The notes beneath the pieces were generated by a model. That model was not told the origin of the DNA and did not search any database. It saw only the letters and a program-made list of their open reading frames with translations. From Actinomycetota bacterium (lineage in GTDB: Bacteria > Actinomycetota > Actinomycetes > S36-B12), in NCBI GenBank assembly GCA_016870425.1, contig VGBQ01000021.1:1-20490 (forward strand): a DNA stretch of 20,490 bases. The letters run 5' to 3'. Both the position numbers and the translations under genes were made by a program. Within the stretch, counting starts at the first letter, position 1; every line of letters starts with the position of its first letter. Shown piece by piece: positions 1 to 7,966 of the stretch.

Positions 1-90
1 ATGGGCGCTGATCGCGCGCGTGCCGCCGCCACTCCCACCCTGGCTGCGGTCTACGACCGCGTGGGCTTCGTGCCGCTGCCGGCCCCATGA
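1..90 (+). CDS. trpS: C-terminal end of tryptophanyl-tRNA synthetase (partial)
   Basis: An open frame enters from the left edge and ends at TGA 88-90, giving about 29 residues. The tail reads GADRARAAATPTLAAVYDRVGF followed by a short Pro-rich end. This resembles the end of bacterial tryptophanyl-tRNA synthetases, where an Ala-rich helix (Gly-Ala-x-x-Ala-Arg...Thr-Leu-x-x-Val) leads into a terminal Val-Gly-Phe. The enzyme charges tRNA-Trp in the cytoplasm. The ATG at position 1 is probably internal, because the real start lies outside the window. The TGA overlaps the ATG of the next gene (ATGA), so the two are probably translationally coupled. From memory, trpS next to a 2H phosphoesterase and a dac gene is a common actinobacterial order, which supports the call. 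The fragment is too short for certainty. Confidence 0.6.
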   Translation: MGADRARAAATPTLAAVYDRVGFVPLPAP

Positions 91-596
91 TCGCCGTAGG
101 CGTCGTGATCGACGTGCCCGAGCCGTTTGCCACTCGGATTCGCGAGGCCCGGCGCGCCTGGGGAGATCCCGAGGCCGACGCCGTGCCGCCGCACGTCACC
201 ATCGTGGCCCCGGTCTCGGTCGATCCCGAGGAGATGCCTGCGCTCGAGCGGCACCTTGAGCGTGCGGTCGAGGGCTGTCGCCCGTTTCGCATGAGGCTGC
301 GCGGGACGGGCACCTTCCGCCCGGTCAGTCCCGTTGTCTTCCTCGCTGTCGCCGAGGGCATCCCCGGATGCGAGGAGCTGGAACGCCGGGTCCGGAGCGG
401 CCCCTGGTCCGTGGACCTGCGCTTCCCCTACCACCCTCACGTGACGATCGCCTTTGGCCTCACTGACGAGGCACTCGACGACGCGTTCAGCGCCCTCGCG
501 GACTTCGAAGCGGTGTTCGACGTTGACGCCATTCGGCTCTACGCCCTCGTCGAGGATGGCTGGCAGGCGAGAGCGACGTACCCGCTCGTGGGCTAG
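87..596 (+). CDS. 2'-5' RNA ligase family protein (2H phosphoesterase)
   Basis: A 169-residue cytoplasmic protein with the two His-x-Thr motifs that define the 2H phosphoesterase superfamily: PPHVTIVAP (HVT at residues 36-38) and HPHVTIAFG (HVT at 118-120). The paired histidines act on 2',3'-cyclic or 2'-5' phosphodiester linkages in the LigT/ThpR and cyclic phosphodiesterase families. The physiological substrate of actinobacterial members is not established, so RNA ligase is a family name rather than a demonstrated activity. The start ATG at 87 overlaps the upstream TGA, which implies translation coupled to trpS. The size is normal for a single-domain 2H protein. The gene converges on the dac gene with only 9 bases between the two stop codons. 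Confidence 0.88.
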   Translation: MIAVGVVIDVPEPFATRIREARRAWGDPEADAVPPHVTIVAPVSVDPEEMPALERHLERAVEGCRPFRMRLRGTGTFRPVSPVVFLAVAEGIPGCEELERRVRSGPWSVDLRFPYHPHVTIAFGLTDEALDDAFSALADFEAVFDVDAIRLYALVEDGWQARATYPLVG

Positions 597-602
597 CCCA
601 CG
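587..602. repeat. Perfect 16-bp palindrome at the stop codon of the 2H gene
   Basis: CGTGGGCTAGCCCACG is a perfect palindrome that contains the TAG stop of the 2H phosphoesterase gene and reaches into the 9-base gap before the convergent dac gene. In RNA from either strand it can fold into a 6-bp GC-rich stem with a CTAG tetraloop. It may act as a short bidirectional terminator, but neither side has a T tract. Chance is possible in GC-rich DNA. Confidence 0.35.
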
Positions 603-605
603 TCG

Positions 606-1838
606 TCAGTTGCGCGCGTAGTCGTGCTCGACCGCATCGTCGGAGGCGGTGCGCGCCCGTCGCCCGCCCTGGCGCGGAGCCGGACCGCGCAGGCTGCGTA
701 GACCCGCGACGATGAGGACCAGCCCGACGGCCATGGCACCCACGAGGGTCCACACCCATCCCCAGTTCGTCGATGCCGCGGGTGAGGGTGTGGCCGCTGC
801 CGCCGCGGTGGTGTCGACGTCGCCCCCCGATGGCGCCGATGCATCGGGACCCGGTGTGCCAGCCGAGGAGGAGTCCGGAGTCACCGCCGCGGGAGTCTCG
901 ACGGGATCGACGAGGTAGCCCACCGGGGTGACACTGTCGATGTTGGCGAAGCCCCAGTCCAGCAGTGCGGAAGCCGAGGGATAGATCTCACTCTCAATGT
1001 TGAGCATCGTGACGACCAGGCTTGTGCCATCGCGCTCCGCCGCTCCGACGAAGGTGCGTCCCGCCTCGGTGGTCCAGCCCGTCTTCACACCCATGGCGCC
1101 CTCGTAGCCCTGGATGAACAAAGGGTTTTGCGTGGCAATAGGCATGGTCGATCGGGGATCGCCCGGCTGCTCGGGCATGTAGCCGGGGAAGTCCTCGATT
1201 ACGCGCGTATTGACGTATTCGTAGAAGTCCGGCCGCACCAAGCCCTCGCGCGCGATGAGAGCCAGATCGTAGGCCGAGCTGACCTGGCCCTCGGCGGGGA
1301 GTCCACTCGGATTGCGGGCAACCGTGTCGTAGGCCTGGAGCCGCTGCGCTTCTTCGTTCATCTGCGCGACGGTGAGCTCCATGCCGCCGTTGGCATGGGC
1401 GAGCGCTGACGCGCAGTCATTGCCGCTCTGCATCATCAAGCAGAGGAAGAGTTCGCGCACGGAGTAGGTGGCGTCCTCGACCAGGCCCACCCGGCTGCCC
1501 TCGACGGCGACGTCGTCGTAGGTCGTCGTGTAGATCACCTCAGGATCCATGCGCTGCGCCAGGGTGAGGGTGGTCAGGGTCTTGAGGACCGAGGCAGGCG
1601 GTCGCGGCACATGCGGGGCCTTCGCCGCCAGGATCGCCCCCGTGTCGAGATCGGCGAGGACCCAGGCGCTGACCGGCACGTCCGGCAAGGGATCGGCAGA
1701 GGGCCCGGGATCGACGATCACGTCGGTGCCGGAGAGGAGGGGGCCGCCAATGGGCTCGGCATGCGCGGTCGGCAGCGCCACGAGCATCGACGCTGCTGCT
1801 GCTGCGGCGGCGAGTGCCAGGGCGATCGGACGGGGCAT
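606..1838 (-). CDS. D-alanyl-D-alanine carboxypeptidase (DacC/PBP5-type, S11 family)
   Basis: A 410-residue low-molecular-weight penicillin-binding protein. It removes the terminal D-Ala from peptidoglycan stem peptides outside the membrane. An N-terminal signal peptide with a long alanine run probably ends at AHA/EP (about residue 27). The three S11 active-site motifs are present: SVLK at 83-86 (catalytic Ser83, Lys86), SGN at 138-140 and KTG at 252-254. A Thr/Ser/Pro/Ala-rich linker follows, then a C-terminal membrane helix (starting WGWVWTLVGAMAVGLVLIVA) and a basic cytoplasmic tail. This is the usual anchored layout in actinobacteria. Start choice: a TAGTCT box lies only 9 bases before the ATG, which suggests a nearly leaderless message. 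The gene lies downstream of sdhB on the same strand with 63 bases between, and converges with the 2H gene. Confidence 0.93.
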   Translation of the reverse strand: MPRPIALALAAAAAAASMLVALPTAHAEPIGGPLLSGTDVIVDPGPSADPLPDVPVSAWVLADLDTGAILAAKAPHVPRPPASVLKTLTTLTLAQRMDPEVIYTTTYDDVAVEGSRVGLVEDATYSVRELFLCLMMQSGNDCASALAHANGGMELTVAQMNEEAQRLQAYDTVARNPSGLPAEGQVSSAYDLALIAREGLVRPDFYEYVNTRVIEDFPGYMPEQPGDPRSTMPIATQNPLFIQGYEGAMGVKTGWTTEAGRTFVGAAERDGTSLVVTMLNIESEIYPSASALLDWGFANIDSVTPVGYLVDPVETPAAVTPDSSSAGTPGPDASAPSGGDVDTTAAAAATPSPAASTNWGWVWTLVGAMAVGLVLIVAGLRSLRGPAPRQGGRRARTASDDAVEHDYARN

Positions 1839-1847
1839 GATGGCCCC

Positions 1848-1853
1848 AGACTA
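1848..1853 (-). promoter_or_regulatory. Candidate -10 box of the dac gene
   Basis: On the minus strand TAGTCT lies 9 bases before the dac ATG and matches the actinobacterial TANNNT -10 pattern. If it is used, transcription would begin only 2-3 bases before the start codon. No convincing -35 was seen. The same hexamer occurs before the acyl-CoA mutase gene at 5340. Confidence 0.45.
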
Positions 1854-1901
1854 ACGACGGGGAGTGTCTGGACGCCTGATCAACGCGGCGTGGCGGCGAC
1901 C

Positions 1902-2651
1902 CTAGACGCGGCGGAAGATGAGCGCGCGCTTGACCTGCTGGATCGCCTTGGTGACCTCGATCCCGCGCGGGCAGGCGTCGGTGCAGTTGAAGGTGGTGCG
2001 GCAGCGCCACACCCCCTCCTTCTCGTTGAGGATCTCCAGGCGCGCCTCGGCCCCCGCATCACGGGAGTCGAAGATGAAGCGGTGCGCTGCGACGATGGCC
2101 GCGGGTCCGAAGTACTGCTCGTCGGTCCAAAACACCGGGCACGAAGTGGTGCACGCCGCGCAGAGAATGCACTTCGTCGTGTCGTCGAAGACTGCACGCT
2201 CCTCGGCAGACTGGAGCCGCTCCTTGGTGGGCTCGTGGCCATCGGTGATGAGGAACGGCTTCACGGCCCGGTATGCGGCGAAGAAGGGCTCCATGTCGAC
2301 GACAAGGTCCTTCTCGAGCGGCAGACCCTTGATGGCCTCGACGGTGATCTCACCCGTGCCGAGATCCTTGATGAGCGTCTTGCAGGCCAGTCGATTGCGT
2401 CCGTTGATCCGCATCGCGTCCGAACCACAGATGCCGTGTCCGCATGAGCGACGGAAGGTGAGGGTGCCGTCCTGCTCGCCTTTGATCTTCATCAGGGCGT
2501 CGAGGACGCGGTCCGTGGGATACGCCGAGACGACGTACTCCTCCCAGTGCGGATCGTCGTCGGTCTCCGGGATGAAGCGGCGGATCTTGAAGGTGACGTC
2601 GCGGGGCTCGATCCGTGCGGGAGCCTCGGTGGGCTCGAGGGTCGCGGTCAT
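1902..2651 (-). CDS. sdhB: Succinate dehydrogenase iron-sulfur subunit
   Basis: A 249-residue electron-transfer subunit of respiratory complex II, which passes electrons from the FAD of SdhA to menaquinone at the membrane anchor. All cluster ligands are present. For [2Fe-2S] they are Cys70, Cys75, Asp78 and Cys90. For [4Fe-4S] they are Cys161, Cys164, Cys167 and Cys227. For [3Fe-4S] they are Cys171, Cys217 and Cys223. The order matches E. coli SdhB. The N-terminal ~15 residues before the ferredoxin fold are a short acidic extension. The ATG shares one base with the sdhA stop (TGATG), so it is translationally coupled as the last gene of sdhCDAB. No strong terminator was seen in the 63 bases before dac, so some read-through is possible. 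Confidence 0.97.
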   Translation of the reverse strand: MTATLEPTEAPARIEPRDVTFKIRRFIPETDDDPHWEEYVVSAYPTDRVLDALMKIKGEQDGTLTFRRSCGHGICGSDAMRINGRNRLACKTLIKDLGTGEITVEAIKGLPLEKDLVVDMEPFFAAYRAVKPFLITDGHEPTKERLQSAEERAVFDDTTKCILCAACTTSCPVFWTDEQYFGPAAIVAAHRFIFDSRDAGAEARLEILNEKEGVWRCRTTFNCTDACPRGIEVTKAIQQVKRALIFRRV

Positions 2652-4405
2652 CAGTACTTGCGCTCCATCGGCTGGTAGCGGGTGATGGTGACGGGCTTGT
2701 AGTCGATGCGGACACCGGACTCATCTCCCGCCCCCGGGATGCGGTAAGCCATGGTGTGACGCATGTAGTTGACGTCGTCCCGACCGGGGTAGTCCTCGCG
2801 GGCGTGGCCACCCCGGGACTCCTTGCGCTCCAGAGCGCCCACGACGGTGACCTCGGCCAGGTCGAGGAGGAAGCCAAGCTCGATGGCCTCGAGCAGATCG
2901 GTGTTGTAGCGCGCTCCCTTGTCCTGCACGGCGATGTGCCGATAGCGGCGGCGCAACTCCTGGATGTCAGTGAAGGCTTCCTTGAGGGTCGCCTCAGTGC
3001 GGTAGACCTGCGCATTGAGATCCATCGTCTGCTGCAGATCGCGGCGGATGGCCGCCACCCGCTCGCCTCCGGCCCCCGAGCGGAGCCCCTCGACCAGGGA
3101 GATGGTGTACGCCGCAGGATCCTCCGGCAGCGGCGCGAAGTCGTGCGAGTTCGCGAAGTCGGCGGCAGCGATGCCGGCCCGGCGCCCGAACACGTTGATG
3201 TCGAGGAGCGAGTTGGTCCCGAGGCGGTTGGCACCGTGGACCGAGACGCACGCCACCTCACCCGCGGCGTAGAGACCGGGCACGACCGTGTCGTTGTCGG
3301 AGAGGACCTCGGTCTCGACGTTGGTCGGGATGCCACCCATGGCGTAGTGCGCGGTCGGGAATACGGGCACGAGCTCGGTCACAGGATCGACGCCGAGGTA
3401 GGTGCGGGCGAACTCGGTGATGTCCGGGAGCTTGGCCTCGATCTGCTCCTTGGGCAGATGCGTGAGATCGAGGTAGACGTAGTCCTTGTCGGGGCCCGCG
3501 CCGCGGCCCTCGCGGACCTCAGCCACCATCGCCCGGGCGACCATGTCGCGGGGTGCGAGGTCCTTGATCGTGGGCGCTACACGCTCCATGAAGCGCTCGC
3601 CCGAGGCGTTGCGCAGGATCCCGCCCTCGCCGCGTGCGCCTTCCGTCAGGAGGACCCCGAGGCCTGCCAGGCCCGTCGGGTGGAACTGGTAGAACTCCAT
3701 GTCCTCAAGAGGCAGGCCACGGCGGTAGGCGATCGCCATGCCGTCGCCCGTGAGCGTGTGGGCGTTGGACGTAGTCTTCCAGACCTTGCCGTAGCCGCCT
3801 GTGGCGAAGATGACGGCCTTCGCGTGGAAGACATGGATCGCACCGGTGGCCAACTCGTACGCGACGACGCCCGCCGTCTCCTTGCGGCCGTCTCGCTCGA
3901 CGAGGATGAGGTCGAGGACATAGAACTCGTTGTAGAACTCCACGCCCTCCTTGACGCAGTTCTGGTAGAGCGTCTGCAGGATCATGTGGCCGGTGCGGTC
4001 CGCGGCGTAGCACGAGCGGCGCACGGCAGCCTCGCCGTGGTTGCGCGTGTGGCCGCCAAAGCGACGCTGGTCGATGCGGCCCTCCGGGGTGCGATTGAAG
4101 GGCAGGCCCATCTTCTCCAGGTCGATGACCGCGTCGATGGCCTCCTTGCACATGATCTCCGCGGCGTCCTGGTCGACGAGGTAGTCACCGCCCTTGACGG
4201 TGTCGAAGGTGTGCCACTCCCAGTTGTCTTCCTCGACGTTGGCGAGTGCCGCGCACATGCCGCCCTGTGCCGCGCCAGTGTGGCTGCGGGTGGGGTAGAG
4301 CTTGGTGAGGACCGCTGTGCGCGCCCGCTTGGTGGACTCCAGCGCCGCGCGCATGCCGGCGCCGCCGGCTCCCACGATGACGACATCGAACCTGTGGGTC
4401 TGCAT
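2651..4405 (-). CDS. sdhA: Succinate dehydrogenase flavoprotein subunit
   Basis: A 584-residue catalytic subunit that oxidises succinate to fumarate in the TCA cycle. The N-terminus FDVVIVGAGGAGMRAALES is the dinucleotide (FAD)-binding fold. RSHTGAAQGG carries the histidine (His42) that normally binds FAD covalently. GARGEGGILRN and HGANRLGTNSLLD are the conserved substrate- and flavin-site segments. The reading frame stays open 88 codons upstream of the chosen ATG, but that stretch overlaps sdhD and does not resemble SdhA. The ATG at 4405 gives the usual N-terminus and lies 7 bases after the sdhD stop. The length is normal for the family. It is third in the sdhCDAB operon. Confidence 0.97.
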   Translation of the reverse strand: MQTHRFDVVIVGAGGAGMRAALESTKRARTAVLTKLYPTRSHTGAAQGGMCAALANVEEDNWEWHTFDTVKGGDYLVDQDAAEIMCKEAIDAVIDLEKMGLPFNRTPEGRIDQRRFGGHTRNHGEAAVRRSCYAADRTGHMILQTLYQNCVKEGVEFYNEFYVLDLILVERDGRKETAGVVAYELATGAIHVFHAKAVIFATGGYGKVWKTTSNAHTLTGDGMAIAYRRGLPLEDMEFYQFHPTGLAGLGVLLTEGARGEGGILRNASGERFMERVAPTIKDLAPRDMVARAMVAEVREGRGAGPDKDYVYLDLTHLPKEQIEAKLPDITEFARTYLGVDPVTELVPVFPTAHYAMGGIPTNVETEVLSDNDTVVPGLYAAGEVACVSVHGANRLGTNSLLDINVFGRRAGIAAADFANSHDFAPLPEDPAAYTISLVEGLRSGAGGERVAAIRRDLQQTMDLNAQVYRTEATLKEAFTDIQELRRRYRHIAVQDKGARYNTDLLEAIELGFLLDLAEVTVVGALERKESRGGHAREDYPGRDDVNYMRHTMAYRIPGAGDESGVRIDYKPVTITRYQPMERKY

Positions 4406-4412
4406 GATGCTC

Positions 4413-4820
4413 CTAGCCGATGGTCGGGTCGAAGGTGAAGATGACAAGCGTCCCGAGAAGGATGATGAAGGCCGAGGAGACGTAGAGGAGCATCTTGAGC
4501 CAGAAGCGAGTCTGGTTGCGCTCCGCGTAGTCGTTGATGATCGTGCGCAGGCCGTTGGTGCCGTGCAGCATCGCAAGCCACAGCATGGCCAGATCCCACA
4601 CCTGCCAGAATGGGCTTGCCCAGCGTCCGGCGACGAAGGCGAAGTTGATCCTCTGCACGCCGCCGTCAAGGATGTTCATGATGAAGAGGTGACCGAGGAC
4701 GAGGAAGACCAGCACAACGCCGGAGACACGCATGAAGAGCCAGGCATAGAGCTCGAAGTTGCTTCGCTGGCGGTTGCGCGAGCCAGTCGACAGCGCGAGG
4801 GAACGATCCGCGAGGCTCAT
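4413..4820 (-). CDS. sdhD: Succinate dehydrogenase membrane anchor subunit
   Basis: A 135-residue small hydrophobic subunit with three predicted membrane helices (about residues 25-50, 72-95 and 108-130). Together with SdhC it anchors SdhAB in the membrane and forms the quinone and heme b site. Candidate heme-ligand histidines are His44 (VLGHLF) and His86 (MLHGTNGLR); the HGxNGLR motif is typical of SdhD proteins. The ATG at 4820 overlaps the sdhC stop (ATGA). An upstream in-frame extension exists but overlaps sdhC coding sequence, so it was not used. The assignment rests on hydrophobicity, the motif and operon position. Confidence 0.92.
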   Translation of the reverse strand: MSLADRSLALSTGSRNRQRSNFELYAWLFMRVSGVVLVFLVLGHLFIMNILDGGVQRINFAFVAGRWASPFWQVWDLAMLWLAMLHGTNGLRTIINDYAERNQTRFWLKMLLYVSSAFIILLGTLVIFTFDPTIG

Positions 4821-5212
4821 GGTGTCGCCCCGAAGAGCGCCTCGACCGTGTGGCGCATCATGTAGTAGGTGCCCGGAAGCATGACGACCACCCAGACACC
4901 CACGACCGCCCACAGCATCTGGCGCTGGTAGCGAGGCCCCCGCGACCAGAAGTCGACGGCGATCACGCGCAGGCCATTCAGTGCGTGATAGAGCACCGCT
5001 CCCACGAGGCCGACCTCGAGGAGGTTGACGATGGGGGTCTTGTACGTCGCAATGACGATGTCATAGGCCTCGGGGGACACGCGCACAAGCGCGGTGTCGA
5101 GCACATGAACGTAAAGAAAGAAGAAGACCGCGATGCCGGTGATCCGCTGGGCGACCCAAGACCACATGCCCTGGCCGCCCCGGTAGAGGGTGCCCACGGG
5201 CGCCGTGGCCAT
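4817..5212 (-). CDS. sdhC: Succinate dehydrogenase cytochrome b556 subunit
   Basis: A 131-residue membrane subunit and the first gene of the sdhCDAB operon. It carries the SdhC signature near the N-terminus (WSWVAQRITG, residues 17-26, matching the Ser...Arg-x-Thr-Gly quinone-site motif) and three membrane helices (about 24-44, 62-86 and 98-117). His36 and His76 (YHALNGLR) are candidates for the heme ligand. The start ATG is preceded on the minus strand by a strong Shine-Dalgarno sequence (GGGGAGG) 5 bases upstream, which fixes the start. The gene is divergent from the acyl-CoA mutase gene across a 139-base intergenic region. Confidence 0.93.
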   Translation of the reverse strand: MATAPVGTLYRGGQGMWSWVAQRITGIAVFFFLYVHVLDTALVRVSPEAYDIVIATYKTPIVNLLEVGLVGAVLYHALNGLRVIAVDFWSRGPRYQRQMLWAVVGVWVVVMLPGTYYMMRHTVEALFGATP

Positions 5213-5266
5213 GGTGCCTCCCCTCGTGGAGCGAACGGGCCGGGACGGCCCTTACCTGTGTGCTTC

Positions 5267-5272
5267 ATCGTA
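5267..5272 (-). promoter_or_regulatory. Candidate -10 box of the sdhCDAB operon
   Basis: On the minus strand TACGAT lies about 55 bases before the sdhC ATG and fits TANNNT, which would give a leader of roughly 48 bases. The leader contains a short GC hairpin (GGGCC...GGCCC, about 5237-5251). No clear -35 was seen. This is the best of several weak candidates in the divergent 5213-5351 interval. Confidence 0.3.
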
Positions 5273-5339
5273 GTGCGAGATAGGGGTCTCGGCAGGGTGG
5301 GGTGAGCCGGGTCACACGCCTCACCGACACAGGGCGCCC

Positions 5340-5345
5340 TAGTCT
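5340..5345 (+). promoter_or_regulatory. Candidate -10 box of the mutase-mtnA-aldolase unit (leaderless)
   Basis: TAGTCT is followed by six bases (GACCGC) and then the mutase ATG at 5352. With the usual distance from -10 box to start site, transcription would begin at or beside the A of ATG, giving a leaderless mRNA. Consistent with this, no Shine-Dalgarno sequence precedes this start. The -35 region is not recognisable. Confidence 0.55.
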
Positions 5346-5351
5346 GACCGC

Positions 5352-6926
<1,575 letters not shown>

Positions 6927-6928
6927 CG

Positions 6929-7966
6929 GTGGCGACCGAGATCGAGGCGATTGCCTGGCAGGACGACGCGATCGTGCTGCTCGACCAGACGCGTTTGCCC
7001 GGCGAGGTCGTCACGCTCGCGTGCTCGGACGTCGACTCCCTCGTCGACGCCGTACGTCGCCTCGTCGTGCGCGGTGCCCCGGCACTGGGCGCGGTCGGTG
7101 CCTACGGCGTCGCGGTGGCGATGCTCCAGTGCCAGCGCGAAGGCTGGATGACCGACCGGCTCGATGCCGAGGTCGATCGCGTGCGCGATGCGCGCCCCAC
7201 GGCCGTCAATCTCGCCTGGGGGGTCGATCGCGTGCGCCCCTTCATGGCGCGGGGCGTCGAGGCGGTCATCGCGGAGGCGCACCGGATTGTTGCCGAGGAC
7301 ACCGCCGCCAATCGCCAGCTCTCGCGTGTGGGCGCTGACTGGATCCTCGCGCACTGCGCGCGGCGACCCCTGCGCGTGGTGACGCACTGCAACACCGGTG
7401 CGCTGGCCACGACGGGATGGGGGACTGCCTTCGGCATCATCCGCGAGCTCGCTGAGCGCGGTGAGATTGAGCTTGTCTACGTCGACGAGACGCGACCACT
7501 CCTTCAGGGAGCGCGCCTGACGGCGTACGAATGCGACCACCACGGCATCCCGTACGTCGTGCAATCCGACGGCGCGGCAGCCTCCACGATCCTGCGCGGT
7601 CTTGCGGACTTTGCTGTCATCGGGGCAGACCGCATCGCCCGCAATGGCGACACGGCCAACAAGATCGGGTCCGTGAGTGTCGCCCTCGCTTGTGCAGCAG
7701 CCGGCATCCCATTTGTCGTCGCGGCGCCGTCATCGACCGTCGATCTCGCCACGCCATCCGGTGAAGCCATCGACATCGAGATGCGCTCGGGTGACGAGGT
7801 CACCGCGTGGTCGGGCGTGCCGACGACTCCGAGTGGTGCCCGCGGATTCAATCCGGCGTTCGACGTCACGCCGGCGTCATATATCTCTGCGGTCGTCACT
7901 GAGTTCGGTGTCATCGAACCGGGCCCGGGCGTGACGGTCGACGCCATTGCGGGAGGTGCACTGTGA
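6929..7966 (+). CDS. mtnA: S-methyl-5-thioribose-1-phosphate isomerase
   Basis: A 345-residue enzyme of methionine salvage, converting methylthioribose-1-phosphate (aldose) to methylthioribulose-1-phosphate (ketose) in the cytoplasm. Family motifs are RGAPALGAVGAYG (about 49-60), HCNTGALATTGWG with the catalytic Cys154, VYVDETRPLLQGARLTAYE, and IGADRIARNGDTANKIGS with catalytic Asp234. These correspond to the Cys and Asp pair known from B. subtilis MtnA. The GTG at 6929 was chosen because it lies 2 bases after the mutase stop and gives the family N-terminus; an in-frame ATG 36 bases earlier lies inside the mutase gene. The 3' end overlaps the next gene by GTGA. MtnA homologs also isomerise 5-deoxyribose-1-phosphate, which matters given the aldolase partner. 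Confidence 0.96.
   Translation: MATEIEAIAWQDDAIVLLDQTRLPGEVVTLACSDVDSLVDAVRRLVVRGAPALGAVGAYGVAVAMLQCQREGWMTDRLDAEVDRVRDARPTAVNLAWGVDRVRPFMARGVEAVIAEAHRIVAEDTAANRQLSRVGADWILAHCARRPLRVVTHCNTGALATTGWGTAFGIIRELAERGEIELVYVDETRPLLQGARLTAYECDHHGIPYVVQSDGAAASTILRGLADFAVIGADRIARNGDTANKIGSVSVALACAAAGIPFVVAAPSSTVDLATPSGEAIDIEMRSGDEVTAWSGVPTTPSGARGFNPAFDVTPASYISAVVTEFGVIEPGPGVTVDAIAGGAL

Noticed and set aside
2615..4438. 607-codon open frame on the plus strand opposite sdhA
   Set aside because: It is fully antisense to a clear sdhA, has a His/Asp/Val-rich composition typical of complementary frames in GC-rich genes, and shows no family motif.
4406..4669. N-terminal extension of SdhA by 88 residues
   Set aside because: The frame is open but overlaps sdhD, lacks SdhA homology, and the ATG at 4405 gives the standard FAD-binding N-terminus.
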